This document shows, piece after piece, positions 45,712 to 54,462 of a stretch of DNA of 64,000 nucleotides; the stretch's first letter is position 1, and every line of letters starts with the position of its first letter. The notes under the pieces are model-generated. The model saw only the letters and a list, made by a program, of their open reading frames with translations, made no database searches and was not told the origin of the DNA. The DNA comes from Phenylobacterium montanum (GTDB lineage: Bacteria; Pseudomonadota; Alphaproteobacteria; Caulobacterales; Caulobacteraceae): the NCBI RefSeq assembly GCF_018135625.1, contig NZ_CP073078.1, positions 2,202,501-2,266,500 of the forward strand. The letters run 5' to 3'. The position numbers were made by a program, and so were the translations under genes.

Positions 45712-46209
45712 CTACTTCCTATGCGGCTTCTCCATGGGCGCGACCATCGACCAAGTCACCCGCCACACGCCATCCGCCTTGCGCTTGAAACCAGCCAGGA
45801 AGTTCATTTTCTCGATCATCGGCGCGCCGTCCGCTGATGTGAACTCCTGGTTCGCTGTGCAGCGATAGACCGCAAGTTCGCCGCTGTCGGCCACGTCTAC
45901 GGTTTCGTCGACTACCGTCACGCGCCAACTTGGCTCATATTTCATCACCATCGCCAGTCCGGCCCGGTCGGCGTCAGCGCCGAAGGATGACGGCCGGCCA
46001 GCCTCCATCGACACCATGTCGGGCGCGTCGAACTTGGTCGCCTCACCGGCATCGTGCGCGTTAATTCCCGCAATCATCCGGGCAACGTCCGCTCGGATGA
46101 CGGCGGCGATCGCCGCTTTGTCGTCCGGCGGCGCGGCTGAGGCTGCGGCCGCCCAACCGAAAGAGGCCGCCAGGCCCAGGGCGGCGGCGACAAGGACGGC
46201 GCGGGACAT
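45712..46209 (-). CDS. Secreted NTF2-like (SnoaL/DUF4440-type) protein
   Basis: 165 aa with a clear signal peptide (MSRAVLVAAALGLAASFGWA, cleavage near ASA-AP). The mature part starts with a helix (DDKAAIAAVIRADVARMIAGINAHDA) and continues as the curved sheet of an NTF2-like cone (SWRVTVVDETVDVADSG, NFLAGFKRKADGVWRVTWS). Periplasmic, function unknown. It has no evident operon partner. Confidence 0.85.
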   Translation of the reverse strand: MSRAVLVAAALGLAASFGWAAAASAAPPDDKAAIAAVIRADVARMIAGINAHDAGEATKFDAPDMVSMEAGRPSSFGADADRAGLAMVMKYEPSWRVTVVDETVDVADSGELAVYRCTANQEFTSADGAPMIEKMNFLAGFKRKADGVWRVTWSMVAPMEKPHRK

Positions 46210-46327
46210 GGGTTTCTCCAGTCTTTGACAGGCAACTTAGGCGTGCGGAGGGATGCGAGCCAGAGGGTGTAAGTGCTTTCCGCTCGGTGCAGGGTCTCGC
46301 CAAGGCACGCAAATCTGCGCTCGATGC

Positions 46328-47068
46328 TTATCGCACAGACTGGACCCAAAAGTGTACCCAAGCTTCATTCGTGCCAATGACCTGCGCGATGACCATCGCT
46401 CCGATAGTGATCGGTACACCCGTCGCGAAGGTTGGGTGCAGTTTACGAATACGGAGACTATCGGCGGCGACGAAGCCGAGAACCATTACTGCCCAAACCG
46501 TCAGAAACTGCCAATTGTATTCGAATGGAAGCACGCCTATCAGCGCGAGCCTCACGATCGCGTTGGGCAAGATGCTTAACGTCGCCAACAGCATGAGGCG
46601 CTTGTGAACGGCGGCTCTATTGCGTTGCATTATGGCCACCGCGAAGAGCCCACCAAACAACAGCATTTGGGTGGTTTCCAGCGCCACCACGTTCAGCCGC
46701 TGTAGCATGTCCGGCGTTTGCCGAAGAATGGCTCGTTCGGCCGGTATTAGGGTCGAAACACAGCCGGTCGGCACAAGCAGGAACGCAAGAGCAATGGCTA
46801 CAACGCCCAACTTCTTGTGCCAGGCAAGCCGGCGCGAGGTAATCAGCAAAGACTGCAGCAGGAAGATCGCCATCCAGCTAGCCATCAACGCTGCGTGGAA
46901 GATAAGCAGCGGGGTCAGCGGCGCGAACATCCCGGGAAACGCATTCGGCATGAAATAGTGCGGGCTGAAGCCGGCAATCGTCAGTAACGCGAGCAGGATC
47001 GCCGAAATTGTGAAGTATCGTCTCTCGCGGCGCAGGTCGGGCGTTCCCTCTGGCATCGCATCTCCCAT
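46328..47068 (-). CDS. Multi-pass membrane protein of unknown function
   Basis: 246 aa with about seven hydrophobic helices (for example YFTISAILLALLTIAGF, LLIFHAALMASWMAIFLLQS, LGVVAIALAFLLVPTG). His residues in the second helix (LLIFHAAL) and in RLAWHKKLG and AVHKRLM recur at helix ends, a pattern seen in haem-binding or DUF2306-like membrane proteins. Base composition is noticeably less GC-rich than the neighbours, suggesting separate acquisition. Confidence 0.8.
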   Translation of the reverse strand: MGDAMPEGTPDLRRERRYFTISAILLALLTIAGFSPHYFMPNAFPGMFAPLTPLLIFHAALMASWMAIFLLQSLLITSRRLAWHKKLGVVAIALAFLLVPTGCVSTLIPAERAILRQTPDMLQRLNVVALETTQMLLFGGLFAVAIMQRNRAAVHKRLMLLATLSILPNAIVRLALIGVLPFEYNWQFLTVWAVMVLGFVAADSLRIRKLHPTFATGVPITIGAMVIAQVIGTNEAWVHFWVQSVR

Positions 47069-47474
47069 GCTAAACGATCACAAACCTTGCGTTATCGCGC
47101 CAGCACAGCCGAGCGCGAGTGCACTCTACCGATTGGCGTCGACGACGCCAGAGCAGGGGGTTCTCCAGCCCCCAGCACTAAGGAAATGACATCGACAACG
47201 CCGGTGGTGGAGCGTTCGACGTGACCTGCCCCCCGCCGGTCGCCGCCCGTAAATACTCACCCTTCCCGACCCATCGGCTTATGACTGCAATGTGGAAGCA
47301 AGCTCGGCTTTAGACCGGCAGTACGGCATGTCGGCTTGTGGCGAGCCTTGTCGGCCTCTGCAAACAGCAGGCTTTGCCGCTGATCCGCCTCTTCCGGACG
47401 GAGATCGCGACGGGCTCGGCCTCGGGCGATATTTGGCCGGAGCGTCGTTGCACCGATCGCCTGACCGCTCGAAC
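47069..47474. other. Intergenic with interspersed repeat, no gene supported
   Basis: 406 bp between the membrane-protein gene start and the HxlR 3' end. It contains the repeat copy at 47280-47320. Nothing else is supportable. Confidence 0.45.
47280..47320. repeat. Degenerate ~40-bp interspersed repeat, copy 3
   Basis: tatgactgcaatgtggaagc then aagctcggctttagaccggc. Closest to the copy at 41501-41540; its right end (ctttagaccg) matches the copy at 34950-34990, so the three together define the element's length. A weaker match, gaccgctatgcggaagcagg, occurs at 52534-52553. Confidence 0.55.
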
Positions 47475-47837
47475 TCATGCAGCCTTTCGGGACGGCTTTG
47501 CGAACCGATGGATATTCGCGTCGCCCCACGTCTTCAGCGCCTGCAGGACCGGGGTCATGCTGCGCCCGAGCTCGGAAAGGCTGTATTCCACCTTTGGAGG
47601 CACCTGGGCGTACACGGTCCGCTCGATCAGCCCGTCCATCTCCAATTCGCGCAACTGGTTGGTCAGCGTGCGCTGCGTCGCGCCCGGAATCTGACGCCGC
47701 AGTTCGTTGAAGCGGGCGGTCCCGTTCAGCAGGTGGAAGAGGATCACGCACTTCCATTTGCCGTCGATGAGGCTGATGGCGGCCTCGACGGCGCAACCAG
47801 GCGCGCAGTCGAAGTTCGAGTGGCGCGGCTTGACCAA
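47475..47837 (-). CDS. HxlR-family transcriptional regulator (2)
   Basis: About 120 aa from a TTG at 47837 (read MVKPRHSNFDCAPGC), chosen because AAGGA lies 6-10 nt upstream. The ATG at 47915 would leave only 17 bp to the divergent gene and swallow an operator-like palindrome. The winged helix is complete (LIDGKWKCVILFHLLN, RFNELRRQIPGATQRTLTNQLRELEMDGLIER, YAQVPPKVEYSLSELG). Two cysteines in FDCAPGC could sense thiol stress. Probably represses the divergent quinone-reductase-like gene. Confidence 0.9.
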   Translation of the reverse strand: MVKPRHSNFDCAPGCAVEAAISLIDGKWKCVILFHLLNGTARFNELRRQIPGATQRTLTNQLRELEMDGLIERTVYAQVPPKVEYSLSELGRSMTPVLQALKTWGDANIHRFAKPSRKAA

Positions 47838-47875
47838 GACGGTATCCTTTTCGACACTATAGGCAGATTTTGTGC

Positions 47876-47897
47876 GTATCGCAGGATGAAGCGATAC
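47876..47897. promoter_or_regulatory. Inverted repeat between HxlR and alcohol dehydrogenase genes
   Basis: gtatcgc (47876-47882), 8-bp spacer, gcgatac (47891-47897). Symmetric and centred in the divergent intergenic region, with a -10-like tatagt for the leftward gene close by. The likely HxlR operator controlling both directions. Confidence 0.6.
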
Positions 47898-47932
47898 CGA
47901 ATACATTCGCTCCAAGCAAGCAGGAGCGCGAG

Positions 47933-48949
47933 ATGAAAGCCGTTGGCTACAAGATCCCCGGGCCGATCGATGCGGAAGCGTCCCTGGTGGATATCGACCT
48001 TACGGAGCCCTCGCCGACCGGGCGCGACATCCTCGTCGAGGTGAAGGCTGTGTCGGTGAACCCCGTCGACTACAAGGTCCGGCGCAGCGCGCCGCCAAAC
48101 GGCGGCGATGACTGGAAGGTGCTCGGCTGGGACGCGGCCGGCGTCGTGCGCGCCGTAGGCCCCAGCGCTACGCTGTTCCAGCCGGGCGATGCGGTGTTCT
48201 ACGCCGGCTCGATCACGCGTCAGGGGACCAACGCCGAGCTTCACCTGGTCGATGAGCGCATCGTCGGCAGCAAGCCGCGTTCGCTCGACTGGGCTGAAGC
48301 CGCCGCGCTGCCGCTGACGGCGCTGACCTCGTGGGAAGCGTTCTTCGACCGGCTCGATGTGACCAGGCCCGTCCCGGGCGGCGCGCCGGCTATCCTGATC
48401 ATCGGCGGCGCGGGCGGCGTGGGCTCGATCGCGATCCAGATCGCCCGGCAGCGCACCGATCTGACCGTGATCGCGACCGCCTCGCGACCCGAGACGCAGG
48501 ACTGGGTCCGCGCGCTCGGCGCCCACTACGTCATCGACCACAGCCAGCCGCTGGCCCCGCAGGTCGAGGCGCTCGGCCTCGGCGCGCCCGCCTTCGTGTT
48601 CTCAACGACCCAGACCGCGGCGCATGTTCAGGACGTCGCCGAGCTGATCGCGCCGCAGGGCCGCTTCGGCCTGATCGACGACCCGGCTGGGTTCGACATC
48701 ATGCTCTTCAAGCGGAAGGCGGTCTCGATCCATCACGAGCTGATGTTCACCCGTCCGATCTACCAGACGCCGGACATGGGGGAACAGGGCCGGATCCTGA
48801 ACGAGGTCAGCCAACTGGTCGACGACGGCAAGCTGCGCACGACCCTCACCGAGCGGCTGTCGCCCATCAACGCCGCCAATCTCAAGCACGCGCATGCGCT
48901 GATCGAGAGCGGCAAGGCGCGCGGCAAGATCGTCCTCGAGGGTTTCTGA
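47933..48949 (+). CDS. Zinc-type alcohol dehydrogenase-like / quinone reductase (MDR family)
   Basis: 338 aa, ATG with AGGAG 6 nt upstream. Medium-chain dehydrogenase fold: GroES-like N-terminus (VKAVSVNPVDYKVRR, LGWDAAGVVRAVG), then the NAD(P) site ILIIGGAGGVGSIAIQIARQ. No structural or catalytic zinc ligands are evident, so it resembles the zinc-free quinone oxidoreductase branch. Under a divergent HxlR regulator, a role in detoxifying quinones or enals is likely (inference). Confidence 0.92.
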   Translation: MKAVGYKIPGPIDAEASLVDIDLTEPSPTGRDILVEVKAVSVNPVDYKVRRSAPPNGGDDWKVLGWDAAGVVRAVGPSATLFQPGDAVFYAGSITRQGTNAELHLVDERIVGSKPRSLDWAEAAALPLTALTSWEAFFDRLDVTRPVPGGAPAILIIGGAGGVGSIAIQIARQRTDLTVIATASRPETQDWVRALGAHYVIDHSQPLAPQVEALGLGAPAFVFSTTQTAAHVQDVAELIAPQGRFGLIDDPAGFDIMLFKRKAVSIHHELMFTRPIYQTPDMGEQGRILNEVSQLVDDGKLRTTLTERLSPINAANLKHAHALIESGKARGKIVLEGF

Positions 48950-49053
48950 GCAACCGATCGCATCGACGACTTCCCCCCACTCTATCCCCGAAATCCACCA
49001 ACGCCCGAATCCAGAAAGGCATGGGCGTTCGCTTCCCGAAGAAAGGAAAGGTC

Positions 49054-49491
49054 ATGAGCACCAAGTCCATCCCCACCGCCTCCATCAACCGCGAAACCGC
49101 CGTCGCCCTGATCGAGGCCGCACTGGCCGCGGCTCGCGAGATCGGTATCGAGGCGGCGGTCGCCGTCACGGACGCCACGGGCCATCTTCGCGCGTTCGAG
49201 CGGACCGACGGCGCGCCGTTCCTGACCGCTTCCGTAGCGGTCGATAAGGCCTGGACCTCCGCTTCGTTCGGCTTCCCGACGCATGTCTGGAATGACTACG
49301 TCACGAACGATCCCAAGGTCGCGCCGCTCGCCCATCTGCCGCGCATGGTCGCGGTCGGCGGCGGCTATCCGATCACCGAGGACGGCAAGCTGATCGGCGG
49401 CATCGGCATCTCCGGCGGCAACTATCAGCAGGATCAGGACGCCGCCGTCATAGCCCTTCGCAAGCTCGGCTTCGAAGTCGCCGACGCCTGA
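49054..49491 (+). CDS. GlcG/HbpS family protein
   Basis: 145 aa with AAAGG just upstream. Matches the DUF336/GlcG-HbpS fold: ALIEAALAAAREIGIEAAVAVTD, HLRAFERTDGAPFLTASVAVDKAWTSASFG, then GGGYPITEDGKLIGGIGISGG. Some members bind haem or help sense redox stress. It follows the dehydrogenase by 104 bp on the same strand and may be cotranscribed. A strong hairpin lies 45 bp after its stop. Confidence 0.93.
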   Translation: MSTKSIPTASINRETAVALIEAALAAAREIGIEAAVAVTDATGHLRAFERTDGAPFLTASVAVDKAWTSASFGFPTHVWNDYVTNDPKVAPLAHLPRMVAVGGGYPITEDGKLIGGIGISGGNYQQDQDAAVIALRKLGFEVADA

Positions 49492-49536
49492 CTGCCCCCT
49501 CGCAACGTCCGGCTCCGGGAAGCTGACTCTGCTGAG

Positions 49537-49561
49537 GCCGCCCTCCCAGGAGGGCGGCTTC
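49537..49561 (+). terminator. Hairpin terminator after the GlcG-like gene
   Basis: gccgccctcc and ggagggcggc form a perfect 10-bp GC-rich stem with a two-base centre, followed by ttct. The U-tract is short, but position and stability fit an intrinsic terminator for the dehydrogenase-GlcG unit. Confidence 0.7.
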
Positions 49562-49706
49562 TGGCGAGCGGCACTCGGCCATACGAAGGGCGAGCTCCGG
49601 CACCGAACCTCGCGGCAGAGTCTGACCCACTGCTGCCATTCGCTGGGGCGTGAACGGCGGGCCAGCTAAGGGGTCACAACGATGATCCGGGGCCTATATG
49701 CGGCGG

Positions 49707-50198
49707 CTAGAGACCGAAGTACCAGACCGGAAATAGCGCCGCGGCGATCGTGGCGGCCTGGATCGCCAGGATGGTCAACGCCGCCCGCACGTTCTTACGC
49801 AGCCACTTGAGGACGAAGAAGCCCAGCACCGGCAGCTCCCCTGCGATGAGCAGCTGAAACAGGTGCGCGACGGCGCCCTCGTCCGGCTCCCGCGCCGCGC
49901 CGACTACGGCGATCCTCCCGAGCACGAGCGAGGCGGCGGCGAGGGACATCAGGACGGGGATGAATGCGCTTGGCCGTCTCGCCAAGGCCATGACACTTGC
50001 CGGATAAGCAGCCATCGAGACGGTCTCCAATCCAGAGAGGTTGAAAAGGCGCTCGGCGAACGCGGCGCCGAGAACGTCCAGCAGCACGTGCGATCCCAGC
50101 GCCTCGCCTTCCAGGAGGCGTACAAATTCGACACCAAACCGCGCACGCCAGGCCGGGGGATAGAGCCTCGCCAGCCCCTGGGCCGTACGTCGCCTCAT
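49707..50198 (-). CDS. Membrane protein coupled to a PadR regulator
   Basis: 163 aa. N-terminal MRRRTAQGLARLYPPAWRARFGVEFVRLLEGE is the short motif typical of the N-terminus of PadR-linked permease-type proteins (LYPxxWRxRYGxE). Three or four hydrophobic helices follow (for example FIPVLMSLAAASLVLGRIAVVG and LTILAIQAATIAAALFPVWY). Overlaps the PadR gene by 4 bp. Such pairs usually pass a membrane or drug-stress signal, but the mechanism is unknown. Confidence 0.82.
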   Translation of the reverse strand: MRRRTAQGLARLYPPAWRARFGVEFVRLLEGEALGSHVLLDVLGAAFAERLFNLSGLETVSMAAYPASVMALARRPSAFIPVLMSLAAASLVLGRIAVVGAAREPDEGAVAHLFQLLIAGELPVLGFFVLKWLRKNVRAALTILAIQAATIAAALFPVWYFGL

Positions 50199-50500
50199 GC
50201 GATCCCGAGCCTCTGCTCACCGGCGGCGACGAAGCGCCGGAGGGTCGACATTTTAGCGACGAAGGCTGCGCGCCCCGCCGTCGTCAGACGATAGGGCCTG
50301 CGGCGGTCTTCCATCGGCAGGGCCTCGATCCAGCCTTGCTTCTCCAGCCGCACGATGGCCCCGTAGAGGGTACCGGGTCCAAGTCGGCTGCCGCACATCT
50401 GTTCGATGTCGTCGAGCATGGCGTGGCCGTGCTTGGCGCCCGCCGCAAGGCTGGCGAGCACGAGCATCGGCGGATCCGAGTAGTGACCAGGGTCGACCAT
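50195..50500 (-). CDS. PadR-family transcriptional regulator
   Basis: 101 aa from the ATG at 50500 (MVDPGHYSDPPMLVLASLAAG); an ATG at 50527 lies inside the palindromic operator and is less likely. The PadR winged helix is clear: AGAKHGHAMLDDIEQMCGSRLGPGTLYGAIVRLEKQGWIE, then RRRPYRLTTAGRAAF. Autoregulation through the 19-bp palindrome directly upstream is likely. Translationally coupled to the membrane protein. Confidence 0.92.
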   Translation of the reverse strand: MVDPGHYSDPPMLVLASLAAGAKHGHAMLDDIEQMCGSRLGPGTLYGAIVRLEKQGWIEALPMEDRRRPYRLTTAGRAAFVAKMSTLRRFVAAGEQRLGIA

Positions 50501-50517
50501 CTTTGCTACGTTTCGCG

Positions 50518-50536
50518 TACTACGCATGACGTAGTA
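50518..50536. promoter_or_regulatory. Palindromic operator of the PadR gene
   Basis: tactacg (50518-50524), catga, cgtagta (50530-50536), perfect 7-bp arms with a 5-bp spacer. It lies 17 bp before the chosen PadR start. A further partial site, gctacgttt, sits at about 50505-50513. Confidence 0.7.
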
Positions 50537-50831
50537 TTATTATCAGGAGTTGCCATCCTTGCAAGGCCAAGGGGCTCAAGGATCACAGGCGGTCGTGCCG
50601 ACCGGCGCTGAGCGTATCGTGTCGGTGCGCGGCGAGATCACCGGCTGCGGCCGGCGCAGCGCCTGGAGCTGGGACCAAGACGCGCGACGGCGACTTGGAG
50701 ATTCGTTGCGGCCCCGGACCATTGATGACGTACACTCCCCCCGCCAATTTCGCTGGCCGCGCCTTGTCTCGCGCGATGAGCGCCGTGATCAAAGCCCAGT
50801 CGCTTATGGCAAGGCCTAAGGAGGTACGAAT
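50537..50831. other. Intergenic, no gene supported, ends in a strong ribosome-binding site
   Basis: About 295 bp between the divergent PadR and hydrolase genes. Overlapping open frames exist on both strands (for example 50583-50972 minus, extending into the hydrolase) but neither has a recognisable domain. AAGGAGGT at 50818-50825 is a near-ideal Shine-Dalgarno six bases before a CTG codon at 50832. Confidence 0.45.
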
Positions 50832-51728
50832 CTGACTCAGTCGATCGTCAGCGAGGTGATGGTGCGCACGGCCGACATCACGCTCTCGGGTCTTGCCAGC
50901 CGCGCACAGGGCTCCGCCCGCGGCCTGATCCTCGCACTGCACGGCGGCGGCTATTCGGCGGGCTATTGGCATTGCCCTGTCGAGGAGGGACGCTACTCAT
51001 TGCTGAATCTCGGCTCCCACCTCGGTTTTCACGTCCTGGCCGTCGATCGGCCGGGTTACGGCGCTGCACACGATTTAGACCCGGCGCGCATCGACAACAA
51101 ATCCCAGGTCTCGTTTCTGTTTGACGTCATCGACTGTTGGAAGGGAGAGCTTGGGTTTGACGGACCCGTCTTCGTCATCGGCCATTCGATCGGCGCCATT
51201 CTCACTCTGCTGATGGCCGCCGACCCGCGCAGCGCGCGCCTGGGTGGCGTGGACGTGCTCGGCGTTCCTCTGGCCTATCCGCCCAGTTCTGGTGGCGATG
51301 AGGTCACTTCCTGGACCATGGCTGGCGCCCATTTGCCGGCGCTCAGCGATGAACTGCACAAATGGCTGCTGTTCGGCCCCGATGACAGCTATTCGGCCGA
51401 AGCGTTCGCCAACGACCACACCCTGTTGCAGCCCATGCCCTTGGCGGAATATCGCGACGCCCTGGCCATGCCGGCGGCCTGGCCCGAAATCCTGCCGACC
51501 ATCCGCATCCCGGTGCAATTGACGGCCGCTGAGCATGAAGTCATGCAAGTGACGGGGCGGGAGGCGCTTGACATGGCTGAGTCTTTAATGCGCGACAGCC
51601 CCAACGCCCGCTTTCACCTCCAGCCCAGGTCCGGACACAACGCCAGCTCTCATCACATTGCGCGCGCCTATCACATGCGAGCCATCGCATTTTTCGAGGA
51701 ATGCATCGCCCTGAAGATGGCGGGTTAG
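50832..51728 (+). CDS. Alpha/beta hydrolase, possibly CTG-initiated
   Basis: 298 codons if initiation is at the CTG at 50832, directly behind AAGGAGGT; the next standard starts are GTG 50856 (290 aa) and ATG 50859. The hydrolase core is complete: oxyanion LALHGGGYSAGYW, VLAVDRPGYG, nucleophile FVIGHSIGA (Ser), and His in SGHNASSHH. Downstream VQLTAAEHEVM carries the acidic member region. Substrate unknown. The divergent PadR may regulate it. Confidence 0.85.
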   Translation: MTQSIVSEVMVRTADITLSGLASRAQGSARGLILALHGGGYSAGYWHCPVEEGRYSLLNLGSHLGFHVLAVDRPGYGAAHDLDPARIDNKSQVSFLFDVIDCWKGELGFDGPVFVIGHSIGAILTLLMAADPRSARLGGVDVLGVPLAYPPSSGGDEVTSWTMAGAHLPALSDELHKWLLFGPDDSYSAEAFANDHTLLQPMPLAEYRDALAMPAAWPEILPTIRIPVQLTAAEHEVMQVTGREALDMAESLMRDSPNARFHLQPRSGHNASSHHIARAYHMRAIAFFEECIALKMAG

Positions 51729-52036
51729 GCAGCCGGTCGAAGGCGATCCCCGAACGCCGCAAAGGGCCAAGGCCGCTCCGTTTGGACTTGATCGGGCACC
51801 TTGTTCGAAAACCGATCGGTTGACGGCTCCAAGACGCGCAATTCGCCGGCGGAGATGCGTTGCGATATGTCCGCTATCGAGATCTGCGGATGGCTCCGGC
51901 CCGTCGAAGCCAATGACAGGTTCTGGCGAGGCACTGGCGGGGGATCCCAGACGGCGGCTTGACCCAGGGAGGCGGCTCTGAGGGTCGATAAATGGGTCTG
52001 TTGGACGGCGGATCTATCAGCCGGCACAATAGGACA
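51729..52036. other. Intergenic, no gene supported
   Basis: 308 bp between the hydrolase and the small membrane-protein gene. Frames on both strands are open but short and without coding character. No repeat or hairpin stood out. Confidence 0.4.
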
Positions 52037-52462
52037 ATGGCCCGAGGATTTTCCCACCTGCTTCCCAGTCTTTCGTTCATGCTCTTCAACGCGGACATGA
52101 TCTATCCGCTGGCTGTGGCGGCGCTCGCGACCCTGGCCGCACTCGCACTCAGAAGAGTAAGGAATTCCCTGCGCGACCGCTGGGCGTTGATCGCGTTCCT
52201 GGCGGTGCCAGCACTATGGGCGGCCTTGATCCCATGGTCAGCATTGTTTTTGGACGCAATGGATGTGAGGTATGCAAGCCCGAAGTGGGCGTTTTGGCCT
52301 GTTTCGGCAGTATTGTTCGGATGGCCGATTGTTGCCGCGGCCCTGGTCATCCGTACGCGAGGCTCTCGCGATCTGAGTGCGCTGTTTGTTATTTTGAACA
52401 TTCCTGGCTGGCTGCTCGGCTGCTTCGTCAGCTCGATGGCAATCAGCGGCGACTGGATTTAG
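52037..52462 (+). CDS. Small membrane protein of unknown function
   Basis: 141 aa from the ATG at 52037; ATGs at 51992 and 52079 are alternatives, and none has a clear Shine-Dalgarno. Four hydrophobic helices: YPLAVAALATLAALAL, WALIAFLAVPALWAALIPW, FWPVSAVLFGWPIVAAALVI and ILNIPGWLLGCFVSS. No family recognised and no operon partner. Codon pattern supports this frame over the antisense. Confidence 0.62.
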   Translation: MARGFSHLLPSLSFMLFNADMIYPLAVAALATLAALALRRVRNSLRDRWALIAFLAVPALWAALIPWSALFLDAMDVRYASPKWAFWPVSAVLFGWPIVAAALVIRTRGSRDLSALFVILNIPGWLLGCFVSSMAISGDWI

Positions 52463-52723
52463 CGAGGCGGAGGCCCGCCCCCTTCACGAGGTGAAAAAGA
52501 ACTTTCGTTGATGGCTTCCCTGCCAGTCGGGAGGACCGCTATGCGGAAGCAGGCGCTGCTTTGGGGCCATCCTTCGGCAGGGCGGCTTATGGCGAGCGGC
52601 TGGCTGGGCGAGGTGAACGGCGAGTTGTCGCGGGGGCGCCGCCGGCGAACATCGACCCAACTGCGCAGTTCGAAACGGCCGGTTCTGGCGCTGATCCGCC
52701 CAGAACCGCAGCCTTGAGCTGCC

Positions 52724-53272
52724 TTAGGCGACCGTTGCGGAGCCAAGATCTTCGAAGGTTACCCCAGTGATCCCCTTTGGTGAGGGGCCATACCGATTGG
52801 GGCCCAAGGATCCCTCAAGAAAGCCGCACTCAATGCCCTGCCACATCCAGCCGATGATCGGAATGAAGCCCAGGAGCGCCCACGCTCCGGATTTGCCGCG
52901 GTCGTGCCAGCGCCTGACAACGAAAGTCAAACTAACCCAGAAAGCTAGAGCCAGGACACCCAGGAGAATCAACATCACGATCAAGGCGAGCGAGGCTAAG
53001 CCCAATGATGAGGATGCACCCTCACCGTGCTGACGTAGCCCTTCACTCAGGGCGCGGCACAAATACGCAACAAGTTGGGAGGCGATGATGCAGCCAATTT
53101 GACTGAGCCAATAACTCAATCGCGGAACGCGCCCTTCGAAGCTGAATAGCAGCCCAATGAAGCTGGAAGTGCTCGAACCAGACTGGCGTTCAAGTCCGGG
53201 ATCGCCAGCCGCCTTCGGCGGTGCGTCAGGCGATGCAATACCTCGTCGTCCGAATCCCGATGTCGAAGGCAT
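52724..53272 (-). CDS. DUF805 family membrane protein
   Basis: 182 aa from the ATG at 53272. The DUF805 signature is complete: LLFSFEGRVPRLSYWLSQIG, then RRWHDRGKSGAWALLGFIPIIGW and GSLGPNRYGPSP at the end. Three to four membrane helices. The N-terminal ~40 residues are a Ser/Pro-rich cytoplasmic extension. Function unknown; members are widespread small inner-membrane proteins. Confidence 0.88.
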   Translation of the reverse strand: MPSTSGFGRRGIASPDAPPKAAGDPGLERQSGSSTSSFIGLLFSFEGRVPRLSYWLSQIGCIIASQLVAYLCRALSEGLRQHGEGASSSLGLASLALIVMLILLGVLALAFWVSLTFVVRRWHDRGKSGAWALLGFIPIIGWMWQGIECGFLEGSLGPNRYGPSPKGITGVTFEDLGSATVA

Positions 53273-53558
53273 ATCGATGGGTCCGCAGTTGATCTCCGCC
53301 AGCTTGATTGGGAATGATTTCACAACCCTGAAAAGAATGCGGTAAATTTTCACCGACGGTTTGAAAGCGAGGATGAACGGCAACTTTCCGGGAGGAACCT
53401 CGCGACAGCCCACCACCCTCCCCTGCCGGCCCGTATGTCCGCTTCCTGGAAGCTGGCGCTGGCGTAGCCCGCCTGATCGGGACGACAGGAAATTGGCGAT
53501 CATTTCCGTTCGCGATGACGGAGTTCGGCCGAGGACCACAGGAGCAAGTGAAGCTCCG

Positions 53559-54182
53559 TTAGGATGCTCTCGCCACGGATTCCTGGAGGGCGAGCCGCAC
53601 GATCGGCAGCTGGTCGTTCCCAAAATAGAGGTCCGTCTTGTTGATGAAGATGGATGGAGATCCGAAGCCGCCGCGGTCGATAACCTCCTGGGTGTTTGCC
53701 CGCAGCCTCAGCTTGACCTCATCTTGCTCAGACCGGCGCAGCAGCGCCGCCCCGTCAAAGCCAGCGGCGTCGGCGACCTGTGTCAGGACCTCGGCGTCGT
53801 CCAGATTCATCTTATCGCCGAAATAGGCGTTGAAAGCCGCTTCAGCGAAGCGGAACAGCGCGGCCTGATCGTCTTCCAGCGCGCAGCAGGCGCGCATCGC
53901 CCGGACCGATTTCAGCGGATGGTGACGCGAAGGAAAGTTCATCGGAACCTCCGCCAGGCGCGCCCAGTCCTTAAGCCATTTGAAGGTGTTGCGGTGCTTG
54001 GGATTGTCGGCGTCAGCGCGGCCAGCATAGACGGTCGGGTTCACCGCGTTGAAGACCCCCCCGACGAGGAACGGCCGCCAGACGATGCTCGCGCCTGTTT
54101 CCAGGGCGATGGGTTGGATGTTGTGGAAAGCGAGCCTGGTCCACGGAGAGGAAAGGTCGAAGAAGAACTCGATCTCAGCCAA
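53559..54182 (-). CDS. 2-hydroxychromene-2-carboxylate isomerase-like (DsbA/GST-kappa fold)
   Basis: 207 aa from a TTG at 54182 (read MAEIEFFFDLSSPWT). The thioredoxin-like N-terminus FFFDLSSPWTRLAFHNIQ, the helical insert, and the closing FGSPSIFINKTDLYFGNDQL match HCCA isomerases and kappa-class GSTs; the Ser in SSPWT takes the glutathione-contact position. Known members isomerise chromene carboxylates in naphthalene-type degradation using glutathione. It lies 4 bp after a broken GST gene, pointing to a former glutathione-dependent catabolic operon. Confidence 0.87.
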   Translation of the reverse strand: MAEIEFFFDLSSPWTRLAFHNIQPIALETGASIVWRPFLVGGVFNAVNPTVYAGRADADNPKHRNTFKWLKDWARLAEVPMNFPSRHHPLKSVRAMRACCALEDDQAALFRFAEAAFNAYFGDKMNLDDAEVLTQVADAAGFDGAALLRRSEQDEVKLRLRANTQEVIDRGGFGSPSIFINKTDLYFGNDQLPIVRLALQESVARAS

Positions 54183-54186
54183 CGGG

Positions 54187-54462
54187 TCAGTCCTTCTTGA
54201 TGCCGAACAAGATTTCCCGGGTCGTGGCGTCGGCTTGCGGGTTGCGGTTGATCCGATCGCGACCAAAATCCATGCCTCTCCGCAGGCCGGGCCGGACCTT
54301 CAACACATCATACCAACGGCGGATGTTCGGGAAGTCGTCTATGGCGATCTCCTGCGCCTTATAGGTCTGGATCCAGGGAAAGCAGGCCATATCGGCGATG
54401 GTATAGTCTGCCCCAGCGATGTAGGCGCCAGTCTGCGCAAGCGGACCGTCGCCGCCGCAGGC
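54187..54462 (-). pseudogene. 5'-truncated glutathione S-transferase gene
   Basis: The minus-strand frame ending at 54187 encodes a GST C-terminal domain (GAYIAGADYTIADMACFPW, then FPNIRRWYDVLKVRPGLRRG), but an in-frame stop at 54463-54465 precedes it and upstream DNA shows no thioredoxin-like N-domain in any frame. An internal ATG would give only 67 aa. The gene therefore appears truncated at its 5' end by deletion or rearrangement. It was probably cotranscribed with the HCCA-isomerase-like gene. Confidence 0.82.

Noticed and set aside
50583..50972. 129-codon minus-strand frame divergent from PadR
   Set aside because: It overlaps the 5' part of the hydrolase gene, which has a complete catalytic set and a strong ribosome-binding site; no family recognised on the minus strand.
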